From: Carettochelys insculpta | Taxonomy: Eukaryota > Chordata > Testudines > Carettochelyidae | Assembly (NCBI RefSeq): GCF_033958435.1 | Contig: NC_134137.1 | Coordinates: forward strand, 156,513,001-156,577,000 | Reading direction: 5' to 3' | Length of the DNA stretch: 64,000 nucleotides | In this document: positions 12,116 through 23,571 of the stretch, one piece after another | How positions within the stretch are numbered: the stretch's first letter is position 1 | Layout of the letters: each line of letters begins with the position of its first letter | The notes under the pieces: generated by a model | What the model was told of the DNA's origin: nothing | Seen by the model: only the letters and a program-made list of their open reading frames with translations | Database searches by the model: none | Position numbers and translations under genes: made by a program

Positions 12116-12280
12116 CTGTCAAAAATACAAAGCAGTCCTGTGGTACCTTAAAGATTAACAATTTTATTTATTAGGTAATGAGCTTTCGTGAGTAAAACCC
12201 CCTTCATCAGATTCTAGTGAATCTACAATAGCCAGGCTACAGGACAGCATGGATATTGGAGCTATTAGGGATGTTATATT
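12116..12280 (+). repeat. Second SINE fragment, + strand
   Basis: A body-type sequence AAGCAGTCCTGTGGTACC, 'TTTATTAGGTAATGAGC' and 'CCTTCATCAGATTC' follows directly after the palindromic SINE. It lacks a head. The right boundary is uncertain. Confidence 0.6.
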
Positions 12281-13387
12281 TTGAAAGCAATAAGATGTCA
12301 TGCTGAGGATGGAAGTTTTTCATACATTTCGGTATTTCAATATATACATACCACAAAACACAGATTAGGAATGCTGGTAATCTTTTATCCATTGTCCTAG
12401 AATATATGGAATATAGAACTTTATTTTAGAATCTAAATTTTACAAACTGCTTAGGCCTCCAAAAATAATTTTTTGGGGATTCTCAAGCATACTAGTAACA
12501 GTGGTTCAGGTTCATCATGTCATAAACAGGGATGTATTTGATAATTTCTTGTTTTATAATACTTGATATTCCCCACTAGGCTCATTGTATTTTAGACCCT
12601 CTCTTTGTAGGAAGACCTATTGTGTACCCTTAATTTGTATCAGACCATGTGATTGTCTCCTTTAAACTAGCAAATGTTTACTGTAATCCATATAGTTACA
12701 TATGCTTTCTTTGCCCATTACTTCCCTAATGATTTTAGAGAACTAGTTTTTCCCTGAGAGGGTTTGTATAAATACATCTTTTTCATTACTTGGGCTAAGT
12801 CTTTAGCAACACCAGTGATATAAGTATTTTTTTAATTTGTGAGAAAGTTGGCTCCTTTAAATCCCAACAGGGTTCTCTTTATCTTTAACAACCAGAAAAT
12901 TGTCTACCATTATCATTGATGTAGATATTTTTGAGACTTGGTGGTCTTACTTCTGTAAGACAAAAGAGTTTTGTTTGAAAAAATAATCCATTTTTATTCC
13001 TTCCAGGTGGTGGTTATATGAATAATAGCTTTGTCTGTACGCTGAGGAAAAAATGCAGCAAAACAGACTCCAATATAGGGGAAAAAATCTTGAACATTAT
13101 CCTGTAGTATGGTCAAAGTGAAATCCTGGCCACTCAGAAATCAAGATTTCACCTAGATCTAGAATCTGTACAGAGAGGCCTGCAGAACGAAGGAAGCTGA
13201 AAATTGTTACCTCTTGTTGTCCAGCTGAAGACTAGAGAGGATGCATTTACATGTTTAGCAGTTTAAGGATTCTTTTTGGGTGAGGACTTTTTAAGAAAAA
13301 GACATTTAGGTGCTGCCACATAAATATAAGATAGTTGGCCATGGTAGTGGTATTTTGCTCCCCTTTTACTGTGTGGCAGTAAAAAAC
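12281..13387. other. Intergenic, nothing recognised
   Basis: AT-rich, no ORF of note and no repeat that I recognise. Confidence 0.55.
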
Positions 13388-13399
13388 CATCTATACTAG

Positions 13400-13600
13400 T
13401 AACAAAGGGTCCTGTAGCACCTTATAGACTAACAGAAAAGTTTTGAGCATGAGCTTTCGTGAGCAGAGACGATGCATCTGTTGGAGTCTGTCCTCACGAA
13501 AGCTCATGCTCTCAACTTTTCTGTTGGTCTATAAAGTGCTACAGGACCCTTTGTTACTGTTACAGATCCAGCCTAACACGGCTAGCCCTCTGATACTTGA
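13400..13600 (-). repeat. Foldback Cry-type SINE with perfect 12-bp TSD
   Basis: CATCTATACTAG occurs as an exact direct repeat at 13388-13399 and 13601-13612. Between the copies, a body arm (13401-13470) reads into a short loop. The inverted body (about 13485-13555) follows, then one inverted tRNA-like head ending at GGCTAGCCCTCTGATACTTG. On the - strand the order is head, body, loop, antisense body. Confidence 0.85.
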
Positions 13601-13612
13601 CATCTATACTAG

Positions 13613-14180
13613 ATTGCCTTCATACATGTATGATGAAGGATTGCTCCTGGGCAGATCTCTAGGTGTGTAACCATCTCCCATTGATTTCCATTTGAAAATC
13701 TGGCCTTTAAGTGTCTCTAAAAATGCTCAGATTTCTCTTAGTATAGTGAGGGGAGGGAGAAACAAGTCCAACACGGCTGCAGCTTTTACCTTGCAAAAAC
13801 TCTTTTGGATTGATTGTGCTCTTTGTTTTGGCTATGCCTTTTGGTCCCTGAGACCCAGGTAAGCACCACAGTTCCTGAAAGAGTTCAAAATTGATAAGAC
13901 TGGAGGTGAACAAGCTAACATGCTGTGTTTACTCTATAGCTTTCCCAAAGTATTGTCTGTCTTTATGCCTCCCCTAAGTTCTGTCCATGATTTTAACTGC
14001 ATTTGAGAGATTGTGGGGAAAAGGTATCAATGTTAGCACTAGAGAAACTGACACCTTTGCACCTTTCCTCTAAGGATTTCAAAGCACTACTATATCTAAC
14101 ACCAGTAGTGTCAGGTTGATGTTCTATAAAAATTCTATTACAGATAAATTATAACAGGTCATTGCTGCAATGAAGCATTT
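13613..14180. other. Intergenic, nothing recognised
   Basis: No convincing ORF or repeat seen. Confidence 0.5.
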
Positions 14181-14184
14181 AAAC

Positions 14185-15062
14185 CTTGGGAATGGAAGCT
14201 ACGGCCCACACACCAGACCCAGATCACAGCTTGCCTTGATCCAGTCCAGCATCAGCGGGGTCAGCTGGTGTTAGAGCTCCAGCCCCCTGACTACTCTCCA
14301 AGTTTTGGTGCCTCTATGTGGTTGGAGCATGAGCTCCAGCTCCCTGTTGTGTGATGGGGAAGCAGCGGGGAGCTAGCACTGAAGCACATGTGCCTGGCCC
14401 TACCTGGCGGTGGGGAGGATGCAGCTCTTTATGCTGCTATTTCCCCTTGCCCCCTGGCTGGGGGGAATGGCAGAGCAGGGAAGAGCTTGTTTGCGGGTTC
14501 CACTCCCATTGGTCAGGAATTGCAGCCGATGAGAATGGTGAGGGTGAGGTGGGTAATGCCTGAAGCACAAGAAGATGCAGAGCCACCTGTGCTCCTTCAG
14601 GAGCTGCTCCAGGTAAGTGCCCCAATTCCCTACCCCACTGCACCTTTATCTCCTTCCCAGATCCCACACCCTACCCCTTCAGCCCACTCTGACACCTTAC
14701 CTCCCACCTGGGCCCTGGACCCTCAGGTCACTTCCCAGCAGCCCCCCCCCCCCACACACACACACATTGAAGCTCTCATTTTTGGCCCTACCCCAGAGCC
14801 TAAGGAGGCTCCAAAAACCTGTGCTAGGCCCCCCAGATGAGTTAATCTCACCAGGTGAAGCCCTGAGCCTCATTGCTCTACTCTCCCATGGAACTAGAGT
14901 GCGAGGGGAACCCTGACATCCTGAGTTGCATAAGTGAGTGTCAGGTTTTTTCTGCTTCTCAGATTAACTTTTATTTATTGCTTCTAACCTGTGCGTCACC
15001 TCTGACTAATTTTTTTCTGTGTCAGAGGCCCCGGGCCCAAAAACTGTTCCCCAGCCCTGCTT
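14185..15062. mobile_element. Possible hAT-like non-autonomous element
   Basis: A GC-richer block in AT-rich surroundings. The right end (inverted GCAGGGCTGGGGAACAG) looks like a hAT-type terminus. The left end, TTGGGAATGGAAGC, matches it only weakly, and no clean 8-bp duplication was found. A C-run and CA-run lie at about 14741-14766. ORFs inside are proline-rich and frame-independent, so not believable genes. Confidence 0.35.
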
Positions 15063-15064
15063 AA

Positions 15065-16089
15065 AATATTAAGTTATAGTTATCAGCTTAAATTATAACT
15101 TTAACGTTATTTTATAGTCAAATTCAGTTCCTGTTAAAATCCCATTGGAAACTTACTGTGTCCCTTTAATGTGATGTTTGTTTTGTAGTGTCTAGCTGTC
15201 TTGCAAAATTATTTACTAATAAATAGGGAGGGACCAAGACAAGCATATTTCAGAGTACAATCTTTATACAGTCATCCAAGCAGATAGCGCCTGGGGCCAT
15301 TTACTACTACTTTCAGCCAAATATAGAAAAGAAAAATACCTTTAGCTGCTGGAATCTTGTCTTTGGGTTTCTTTCTCAATACCTGGTGTCTATGTGCACA
15401 TCAAAGACAATATTGTCTTGCAGCCTGTCACTTGATTAAATAAGCCTTCGTGCTTTTAACGTTAGATGTGCATACTCGCCATGATGTGCAAACTATGAGA
15501 ATGCCATGTTCTGAGTTCCTGCTGACAAGCAGACAGTCACCAGGTAGGGGAGATCAAAGGCAAGTCAACTAGACACTTTTTTTTCCCTGAATGTATGTAA
15601 GTTCTCTAAGATTTAAAGTATCTTTTGAAAATTGTTCTTGCCAATATTTTATATCTCTACATTTAACACCTACACACAAACCCTACTTTTCAAGCCCATG
15701 ACAGTTGCAAAATCAAGCATACAGAAGTCGGGAAGTATCAGAATTCAGGTTGTCTGTGCAACCTTAATTTGGCCCCCTTGTGAGCATTCACTATATGACA
15801 GTCTTTAATTATATGATCACACATGAGTTTTTCTATGGGACCCCAGACAGATGATTCTCAGATAAGCGGTGGTCGTTCAGTTTTTTTCTTATTGTACAAT
15901 ATGTGTTCCAGACATTACTGTGCACTGTTCAAACCTGGTCCTGAAGACTTGAATTTACTTAGTCTTTTTTCTATGGGGCTTATCACTGTAGCTTCTGAGG
16001 GTCAACTTCACAAAAATACTTAGGTGCCTCACTTCCCCTTTAGGCCCCAGCATTTGGAGGCACCACTGTTCACTAGTTGCTTAATACTG
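15065..16089. other. Intergenic, nothing recognised
   Basis: AT-rich, with no supported feature. Confidence 0.5.
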
Positions 16090-16092
16090 TAG

Positions 16093-16469
16093 GGGCTTGT
16101 CTACATTAGCTCCCTACTTCAAAGGGAGCATGGTAAGTAGGGGGTTGGGGGTTTATTAATGAAGTGCTGTGGTGCATATGCAGCACTTCATTAAGCAAAT
16201 TCCCCCATGCGGCAACTTTGAAGTGTTGGCTTGTGTCTAGTTATGGCTTACCTGCTGGTACTTTGAAGTGACTGGGGTACTTCAAAGTCCCTTTACCCCT
16301 CAGGAATAACACTTAACACTTCACACTTCCAAGTTGCCGCCGGGAGGGGGTAGGGGTGGGAATTTGCTTCCTGAAGTACTGCATATGCACCGCTGCACTT
16401 GATTAATAAACTCCCAACATCCTATTTACTATGCTTCCTTCAAAGTAGGGAGCTAGTGCAGACAAGCCT
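16093..16469. mobile_element. Foldback MITE (CTACTTCAAAG type), 3-bp TSD TAG
   Basis: The ends are GGGCTTGTCTACATTAGCTC and the inverse GAGCTAGTGCAGACAAGCCT, followed inwards by CCTACTTCAAAG and its inverse. Direct TAG flanks lie at 16090-16092 and 16470-16472. Internal GAAGTGCTG / CAGCACTTC pairs form sub-hairpins. Confidence 0.75.
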
Positions 16470-16611
16470 TAGGTGTCAACAGTCTTCTGTGTGCCTTTCA
16501 GTATGCCTACACTACCATGCCCTAGTGTAGTCATTTGCTTCAACGACAGAAGGGATTTTTCCATCACTGTATCCATCCCCTTGAGAGGCAGTAGCTGTTT
16601 ATACAGAAATA

Positions 16612-17308
16612 GGCTGTGTCTACACGTGCACGCTACTTCGAAGTAGCGGTGCCAACTTCGAAATAGCGCCCGTCACAGCTACATATGTTGGGCGCTATTT
16701 CGAAGTTGAAATGGACGTTAGGTGGCGAGACGTCGAAGTCGCTAACCCCATGAGGGGATGGGAATAGCGCCCTACTTCGAAGTTGAACGTCGAAGTAGGG
16801 CACGTGTAGACGATCTGCATCCTGCACCATCGAATAGCGGGGTCTGCCATGGCGGCCATCAGCTGAGGGGTTGAGAGACGCTCTCTCTCCAGCCGCTGCG
16901 GGGCTCTATGGTCATCGTGTGCAGCAGCCCTTAGCCCAGGGCTTCTGGCTGCTGCTGCTGCAGCTGGGGATCCATGCTGCATGCACAGGGTCTGCAACCA
17001 GTTGTCAGCTCTGTGGATCTTGTGTTGTTTAGTGCAACTGTGTCTGGGAGGGGCCCTTTAAGGGAGTGGCTTGCTGTTGAGTCTGCCCTGTGACCCTGTC
17101 TGCAGCTGTTCCTGGCACCCTTATTTCGATGTGTGCTGCTTTGGCGTGTAGACGTTCCCTCACAGCGCCTATTTCGATGTGGTGCTGCCCAACGTCGACG
17201 TTGCCAGCCCTGGAGGACGTGTAGACGTTATTCATTGAAATAGACTATTTTCATGTCGGTACATCGAAATAAGCTATTTCGGTGTAGCGTGCACGTGTAG
17301 ACGTAGCT
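16612..17308. mobile_element. 697-bp composite MITE with nested terminal boxes, TSD ATA
   Basis: The left end GGCTGTGTCTACACGTGC and right end GCACGTGTAGACGTAGCT are inverted, and ATA flanks both (16609-16611, 17309-17311). Further copies of the terminal box lie inside (near 16800-16813, 17146-17156 and 17219-17229). TTCGAA-rich segments enclose a GC-rich middle (16815-17140) without a usable ORF. This looks like a deletion derivative of a longer element. Confidence 0.75.
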
Positions 17309-17349
17309 ATAGTCTTTCAATGACTTTGTAGTGTCTTTACTGGATCTTA

Positions 17350-17618
17350 GGCCTTGTCTATACTATACGGTGGATTGACTCTGCAGTGATTGATCCACCA
17401 GCAGTTGATTTTTTTATTGCATGTGTTTAGACATGATAAATCAACCTCTGAGTGCTCTCCTTTTGACTTAGTGCTCCACCAGGGCAAGAAGAGTAGCCAG
17501 AGTCAGAGGGAAAGTGGGTAGAGGATACTGTGGTAAGTCGGTTGACTTCAGCTACATGATTTGTGTAGCTGAAGTTGCATAGGTTAGATCAGTGGGAGGG
17601 TTCAGTGTAAACCTGGCT
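17350..17618. mobile_element. Degraded MITE, TSD TTA
   Basis: The left end is GGCCTTGTCTATAC and the right end (inverted) is AGCCAGGTTTACAC. TTA flanks lie at 17347-17349 and 17619-17621. The interior is diverged. Confidence 0.6.
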
Positions 17619-17982
17619 TTAAGTCAATTTAATTACTTCTTTTAGGTGTATACATTTGTAACACCTATGATTGATGCAGCTAGGTTGACCTAATTGTTAG
17701 GTGCAGGCAAGATCTAAGTTTCACCAGCAGGCATATGCAAAGCCACCTAGGTTCTGCCAGTGCACCTTCCCCACACCCGCTTCACACACACACACCCTGC
17801 TCCACCCCAGCTAACACCCTGCTTGGACACGTGGTTCTCTCCCCAAATGGAATTCTCAGAGTGAGCCTTCTCTAGTTTAGCTTACCTATGGGGCCTGATG
17901 CACGAGGCATGTTCTGGGCATGCCTGCACAGAAGAGAGCAAGGATGATCTTGTGGGGAATTATTGGAGTAATTGGTTGTGTG

Positions 17983-18440
17983 TCCCCCAGAACACCCGAT
18001 AACTCTGTGATTAGGGCACTCAGCTGGGAGACAAATTCAAACCCCTACTTTTGCAGTAGAGACTTAAACTAACACCTCCCACATCCCAGGTGACTTTGCT
18101 AAGCTAGCAGTAAACTGTTGGTAATCTGGGGTGGGTCACCCAGTCTTTTGACAGAGGTGGTTCTGCTTTGTATAACTTGCAAATGGCTTAATCACCAGGC
18201 TACAGAACCACTCTTGCTTGTCCTTTCTCCCTCTGGAATAATGTAGAGTTAATTTAACAGATCCAACAGGAGAGTCTGAGAAGGCTTCACCCTAGAACAG
18301 CCAATAGCCTGGAGAAGAGGGCATGGAGGGAGCAGATCTGGTTCAAATACTTGATCCGTATCGGACAGAACAGAGATTTTAATCTGGATTTCCAGCCCAC
18401 TGAAGTGCCTTAGCCACTGGGTAATGGGATCTCGGTATTT
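17983..18440. repeat. Old repeat with tRNA-like text, partly inverted
   Basis: 'GATTAGGGCACTCAGCTGGG' with 'AAATTCAAACCCC' looks like A-box and B-box text of a tRNA-derived element. 'CACATCCCAGGTGAC' and 'GAAGTGCCTTAGCCACTGGG' further on read as inverse-type versions. It is too diverged to name. Confidence 0.4.
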
Positions 18441-18780
18441 GTGTTTCTTTTTTGAGGAAGAAGTGACCTGATTTAGGCATCTACTGCCAGGAGCGGATTC
18501 CTGGCTGAGAATGCTGAGCAGAGATAGGTGTCTCCCTTCAGTCTCTAATGCAAATAATTAATAAGTACCTTTGTGAGCTCTAAAACCTACTCCTTTCCTC
18601 TGCATTTCTCACACACCTAGCTCAGGCAGCTCCTCAGGCAGCCTCATGGTTTCAGAAATTCCTATCTTGGATACCTAACTCCCCATGCTTTGCAGGAGAA
18701 GCAGGGGCATCTGCAATTCAGTGGACAGCAGGGCCCATAAGTATTAAGTGCTCCAAAGCTCACCATTGCAACACCTTAGG

Positions 18781-19169
18781 TTTGGTCTACATGAGGAGGT
18801 TAGGCCAAATTTAGGTGATTTATGTTGAATTTGTAAGTAACCAGTCCACGCTACAGCGGCCGTTCCATCAACATAAAGGGTTTCTAAGGATGACTTTTGT
18901 ACTTCTGCTTTTCACGAGTAACATCAAATTTGACCTTGCACGATCAACCTTAGGTAGTACAGACAGAGCATTGTGAAATTTGACATTCTTGGCGCATCCC
19001 ACAGTGTGACCACTCTGGCCACCACTTTCAGCTTCACTGCTCTCCAGGTGTGCAGGAACTAGCCTGGTAAACTTTGAATTTTGTTTCCTGCTTGGTGAGT
19101 GGAGCAGGCAGCACACTGCAACAGCACCTCTCAGAAGCATATCGGGCCATGAATTCCCCGGGTTACAGA
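18781..19169 (+). mobile_element. 5' end of a GTCTACA-type DNA transposon upstream of the SANT pseudogene
   Basis: GGTTTGGTCTACATGAGG follows TTA at 18778-18780. This is the same start pattern as the TTA-flanked MITEs elsewhere in the window. The following 390 bases run without a visible break into the Myb/SANT-like pseudogene. No right-hand end was found, and a CR1 takes over at about 19777. Confidence 0.5.
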
Positions 19170-19720
19170 TGAGCCCCATCGTGGAGTGTGCAGGAGATCC
19201 AGGACCTCGCTGCTATGGTAGGGGGAACGAATCTGTGCTGGGAAAACTATGAATAAGCAAAAGAAATACTATGTGAGATCTTGGTGTGCATGTGTGTATG
19301 GAGGAAAAAAAGATATATTAGGGATGCCCAGCAATGCCAAATAAAAATAAAGATGCTCAGGCGGGCATACCATAAAACAAAGGAAGCAAAGGGATGTTCT
19401 AGGTCATCAATGCAAATGTGCTGCTTCTATGAGCAGCTGCATGGGATTCTGGGAAGTGACCCAAACAATCTGTGGATACTTACAAGGAGACTCCTCAGTA
19501 ATCATCTGGCAGCAGCAATGAAGAGGTGGTGAATGAGAAAGGGGAGGAAGATAACAATAGTCGGCAGGTGAACGGAGCATCTGATCTTGCCAACAGTGAG
19601 GAACTTTTTGTAACACTGGCTTTCATCCCCTCCTCCCAAGACATTTTGCAGCTGGACCCTGATGCTGGGAAGGGCACCTGTGATGAGTTCTCATATTTAA
19701 TCATGCAACAAGTGGGCTAA
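19170..19720 (+). pseudogene. Decayed Myb/SANT-like DNA-binding domain gene (transposon-derived)
   Basis: Translation gives W-S-V-Q-E-I-Q-D-L near 19174, resembling the first tryptophan helix of Myb/SANT-like (MSANTD/ZSCAN29-type) proteins. A recognition-helix-like segment follows in the 19281-19532 frame: RDAQQCQIKIKMLRRAYHKT, then KEAKG and CFYEQLHGILG. Another frame (19526-19720) continues with an acidic linker (NEKGEEDNNSRQ) and LFVTLAFIPSSQDI, typical of such proteins. A frame change and stops between segments show it is dead. Such proteins are encoded by, or were captured from, PIF/Harbinger transposons. The family call comes from remembered consensus, not from a search. Confidence 0.6.
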
Positions 19721-20193
19721 GGCAATTGGGTGTGATCTGTGGCAGAAAATGTACGTAAACAGCCTGAGGCATCAAGAATTAGAACACTAGAACTGGAAGG
19801 GACTTCAAGAGGTCATCAAGTCCGGTTCCCCACACTCAAGACAGGACCAAGCACCACCTAGATCATTCCCGATAGGTGTCTGTCTAACCTTCTCTTAAAT
19901 ATCTCCACTGATGGAGATTCCCCAACCTCTCTAGGTAACTTATTCCAGTGTTTAACCAACCTGACAGTGAGGAAGTTTTCCTAATGTCTAATCTAAACTT
20001 CCTTTGCTGCCGTTTAAGCCCATTGTTCCTTGTCCTTTCCTTAGGGGCCAAGGAGAACAATTTTTCTCCCTCCTCCTTGTAACCCATTTGAGGTACTTGA
20101 AAACTGCTATCGTGTCTCCTCTGAGTCTTCTCTTATCTAAACTAAACAAGCCCCGTTCTATCAGTCTTCTCCCATAGCTCATATTCTCTAGAA

Positions 20194-21218
20194 CAGTGGT
20201 TCCCAAACTTTTTGGCATCATGCCCCCTTTTGATTTTTGAGAAACCCTCATGCTCCCACCTCTTCTTTACCACCATCCAACCCCCCTTTTAACAAAACAA
20301 AAAATTAATTCATAACTTAAAATAAACACAAAGACTTCATATAAAAATATGTTTTAAAATTAAAAATAAGCACAAATGATTTTTCTTGGCCCTTTGTGGG
20401 TGCTTGGTACACCTCAGCTGGCCAGCTGCCTGAGCCCTGTGCCAGTGGCCATAACTGCCCATGCTAGCTGCCTGCCTGCCTGAGACCTGTGCTGCCAGAG
20501 CCACAGCCAGCCACCTGCACCCCATCCTGTCAGGACCAGCTGCCCTCCTGCTGGCCTGAGCTGCCTGAGCCCATTGCTGCTGGGACCAGCTACCTGTCCA
20601 CCAGCAACCCACCCCAGCTGCGGGCCAGCCACCTGAGCCACCCACCGAAGCCCCATGTTGCCAGAGCCAGCTGCCCACCCACCAGCCCGAGCCGCTGGAA
20701 CCCCACGCTGCTGGGTCCAGCTGCCAGCCCAAGCCTCACACTGCTGGGACCAGCCCCTGCCTGTCAGCTGCCCAAGCCCTGTGTTGTGGGGGCCAGCCAC
20801 CAGCCTGATCTGCCTGAGCCCTGCGATGCCAAAGCCAGCCACCCAAGCCTTGCGAGTCCCACAAGCTGGCCAGCCACTCGACCCCTCCCCTCCCACAAAG
20901 CCAGACCCCACCAGTCCCTGGCTTTTACCCCATCCCCAACACCTGAGCTAGTCACCTCCTCCTCCCCCTTCCCCCACCCCAGTCTCTCACCTTTGCATGA
21001 GGCAGCTAGCTCCATATGGGTCTTTGCTGGCTGCCTGCTTTTTATAGCAGCTCTGCTGGGTCACCTATGTAAATGGCATGGGCTGAGATCTGGAAGCAAT
21101 AGCCAGCTCTTTCTTCAGGTGGGGGAAATTATGGGGGGGGGCTGGGTTGCCTCTGGTCCCCCCTGGAATTTCTTCACACCCCTCCAGGGGGGCATGCCCC
21201 CCAGTTTGGGAAACCATG
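20194..21218. mobile_element. Non-autonomous hAT element nested in CR1, 8-bp TSD
   Basis: The termini are CAGTGGTTCCCAAACTTTTT and the inverse GGGAAACCATG. Target duplication CTCTAGAA (20186-20193) / CTCTAGAC (21219-21226) matches at 7 of 8 positions. CR1 copy 2 near 38895 shows the uninterrupted CTCTAGACCTTTAATC. The interior from 20400 to 20990 is an imperfect GC-rich repeat array (units like CTGCTGGGACCAGCTGCC). The long ORFs inside are by-products of that array. Confidence 0.85.
20400..20990. repeat. GC-rich imperfect tandem array inside the hAT element
   Basis: Repeated variants of 'GCTGGGACCAGCTGCC' and 'CTGCCTGAGCCC' occur with uneven spacing. This is minisatellite-like and diverged. 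Confidence 0.6.
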
Positions 21219-22742
21219 CTCTAGACTTTTAATCATTCTTGTTGCTCTTTTCTGGACCTTCTCCAATTTCTCCACATCTTTCCTGAAATGTGGTGCTCAG
21301 AACTGTATACAATACTCCAATTGAGGCCTAATAAGCACTGAGTAGAGCAGAAGAGTGACTTCCCATGTCATGCTCTCAACACTCCTGTTAATGCATCCCA
21401 GAATCATGTTTGCTTTTTTTGTAACACATTCACATTGTAGACTCATATTTGGCTTGTGGTCCACGATAACCCCTAAATTCCTTTCTGCAGTACGCCTTCC
21501 TCGACAGTCTCTTCCCATTCTATATGTATGAAGCTGATTGTCTCTTCCTAAGTGGAGTACTTTGCATTTGTCCTTATTAAATTCCATCCTGTTTACCTCA
21601 GACCCTTTCTCCAGTTTGTCTGGATCGTTTTGAATTATGAGTCTATCCTTCAAAGAAGTTGCAACCCCTCCCAGCTTGGTATCATCTGCAAACTTAATAT
21701 GCATATTCTCTCTATGCTAATATCTAAATAGTTGATGAAGATATTGAATAGCACAGGTCCCAAAACAGACCCCTATGGGTACCCACTTGTTATGCCCTTC
21801 CATCTTGACTGTGAACCATTAATAACTATTCTTGGAGAATGTTCATCCAGACAGTTATGCAGTTGTATTTGCCTAGTTTATTGATCATGCGAGATTTTGT
21901 GAAATACCTTACTAAAGACTAGGTATACTGCATCCACTGCTTCTCCCTTATCCACAAGACTTGTTATCCTCTCAGAAAAGCTATCAGATTGGTCAGGCAT
22001 GATTGTTCTTTATAAATCCATTCTGGCTATTACCTGTCATTTTATTTTCATCCAGATGTTGGCAGATGAATTCCTTAATTATTTGCTCTGCTATTTTTCC
22101 CAGCACAGAAGTTAAACTGACTGGTCTGTAATTTTCCTGGGTTGTTCTTTTTTCCCTTTTTATAAATGGGCACTATGTTTGCCCTTTTCCAGTCTTCTGG
22201 AATCTCTCGTGACTTCCAGGACGATTCTAGCTAAAGGCTCAGAAACCTCCTCAAGTATTTTAGGATGCATTTCATGAGGCCCTGGTGACTTCAAGACATC
22301 TCATTTTTCTACGTTATTTTTAACTTGTTCTTTTTGTATCTTATCCTCTAAACCCACCCCCTTCCGATGAGCATACATTATGTTAGGCATTTCTGCATCG
22401 GCCTTCTTTGGTGAAGACCGAAACAGAGAAGTCATTAAGCACCTCTGCCATTTCCAAGTTTCCTGATCCTGTTTTTTTCCCTCCTCACTGAGCAGTGGGC
22501 TTACCCTGTTCTTGGTCTTCCTCTTGCTTCTAATATATTTATAGAATGACTTCTTGTTACCCTTTATGTCTCTAGCTAATTTGAGCTCGTTCTGTGCCTT
22601 GGCCTTTCTAATCTTGCCCCTACATACATGCATTGTTTGCTTACGTACATCCTTTGTAATTTTCCTACTTTCCACTTTTGATATGACTCCTTCTAGATTT
22701 TGAGATCATGCAAGATGTCCTGTCTAAGCGTCTTTTACCATA

Positions 22743-23571
22743 CCATCTTCCCCTGCCTTACGAGGGTAATTCGTTCCTGAAAAACCCCTCTTAGGGTGAA
22801 TTCTTGTAATTCGAAAATGTAATTACCATTAACTTCAATGGAAAAAAATGTTATGTGTTCCTGAGCCCCAAAATGTACATCCATTTATGCTAAAACAACA
22901 TCAAATCCCATTAAATCCAGTGCAAGGGGGTGGGCAGGGCAGAGCAGGGCACGGGGAGGCAGCCCAGCCTGAGTGCAGCTTAGGTTAAGTGGAGAGGGGG
23001 TACTACCAGGGACTGGCCATGTGGGGAGCTAGGCAGGCACCGGGGGCCCCCGGCTGGTGAGGGGTGACGCCTCTCTCATGCGGGGCTGCGTGGTGGAGAG
23101 GCCCCACCGGCGGCAGCCAAGGTAGGAGTGGTGGGCGAGTCAGGCTCTAAATGGGAGGGAGTGCCACAGATGGTGAGCAGTGCCCGAGGCACAGCTGCTC
23201 AGGGTGGGCAGTGGTGGCCCCCTAACTGCCTGGGGGGTGAGCAGCAGCAGCGGGGCTGGGGTGGGCTGTGCACCCAGCATCCACGTCTCGCAGAGTGACG
23301 TGATCTACTGCCGGGACTCGGACGAGTCTACCTCCCCACACCAGACTGCCATCCTCTCGCAGGGTGCAGCCGCCCCCCTGCACGCCTCTTTTTCAAGACC
23401 AACACAGCCAACTCCATCCCTTCGGTGCTTGCCTACCAGAGCTGCCAGCCGCCAAATCGGTCCTTGTAAATGCAAATAAATACCTCGTAAGCTGAAGTAA
23501 GGGTATTAAATGAAACTCCTTGTAAAGTCAAATTCTCGTAACTCGAACGGGTGTGTCTCGGGGTATGACTG
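22743..23571. mobile_element. Tigger-like (Tc/mariner) non-autonomous element nested in CR1, TA TSD
   Basis: TA flanks lie at 22741-22742 and 23572-23573. CR1 copy 2 has the empty site TTTTACCATACTTTCTAG near 40446. The right end (inverted) is CAGTCATACCCCGAGACAC, a Tigger-type start; the left end is more diverged (CCTTACGAGGGTAATTCG). The GC-rich interior has no transposase. Confidence 0.75.

Noticed and set aside
14388..14840. 150-residue proline-rich ORF
   Set aside because: It sits in a probable old transposon and includes a C-run and CA-run; other frames are equally open.
20489..21232. 247-residue + strand ORF and a 165-residue - strand ORF
   Set aside because: Both lie in the GC-rich imperfect repeat inside the hAT element and have repetitive Pro/Ala/Ser or Gly/Trp composition.
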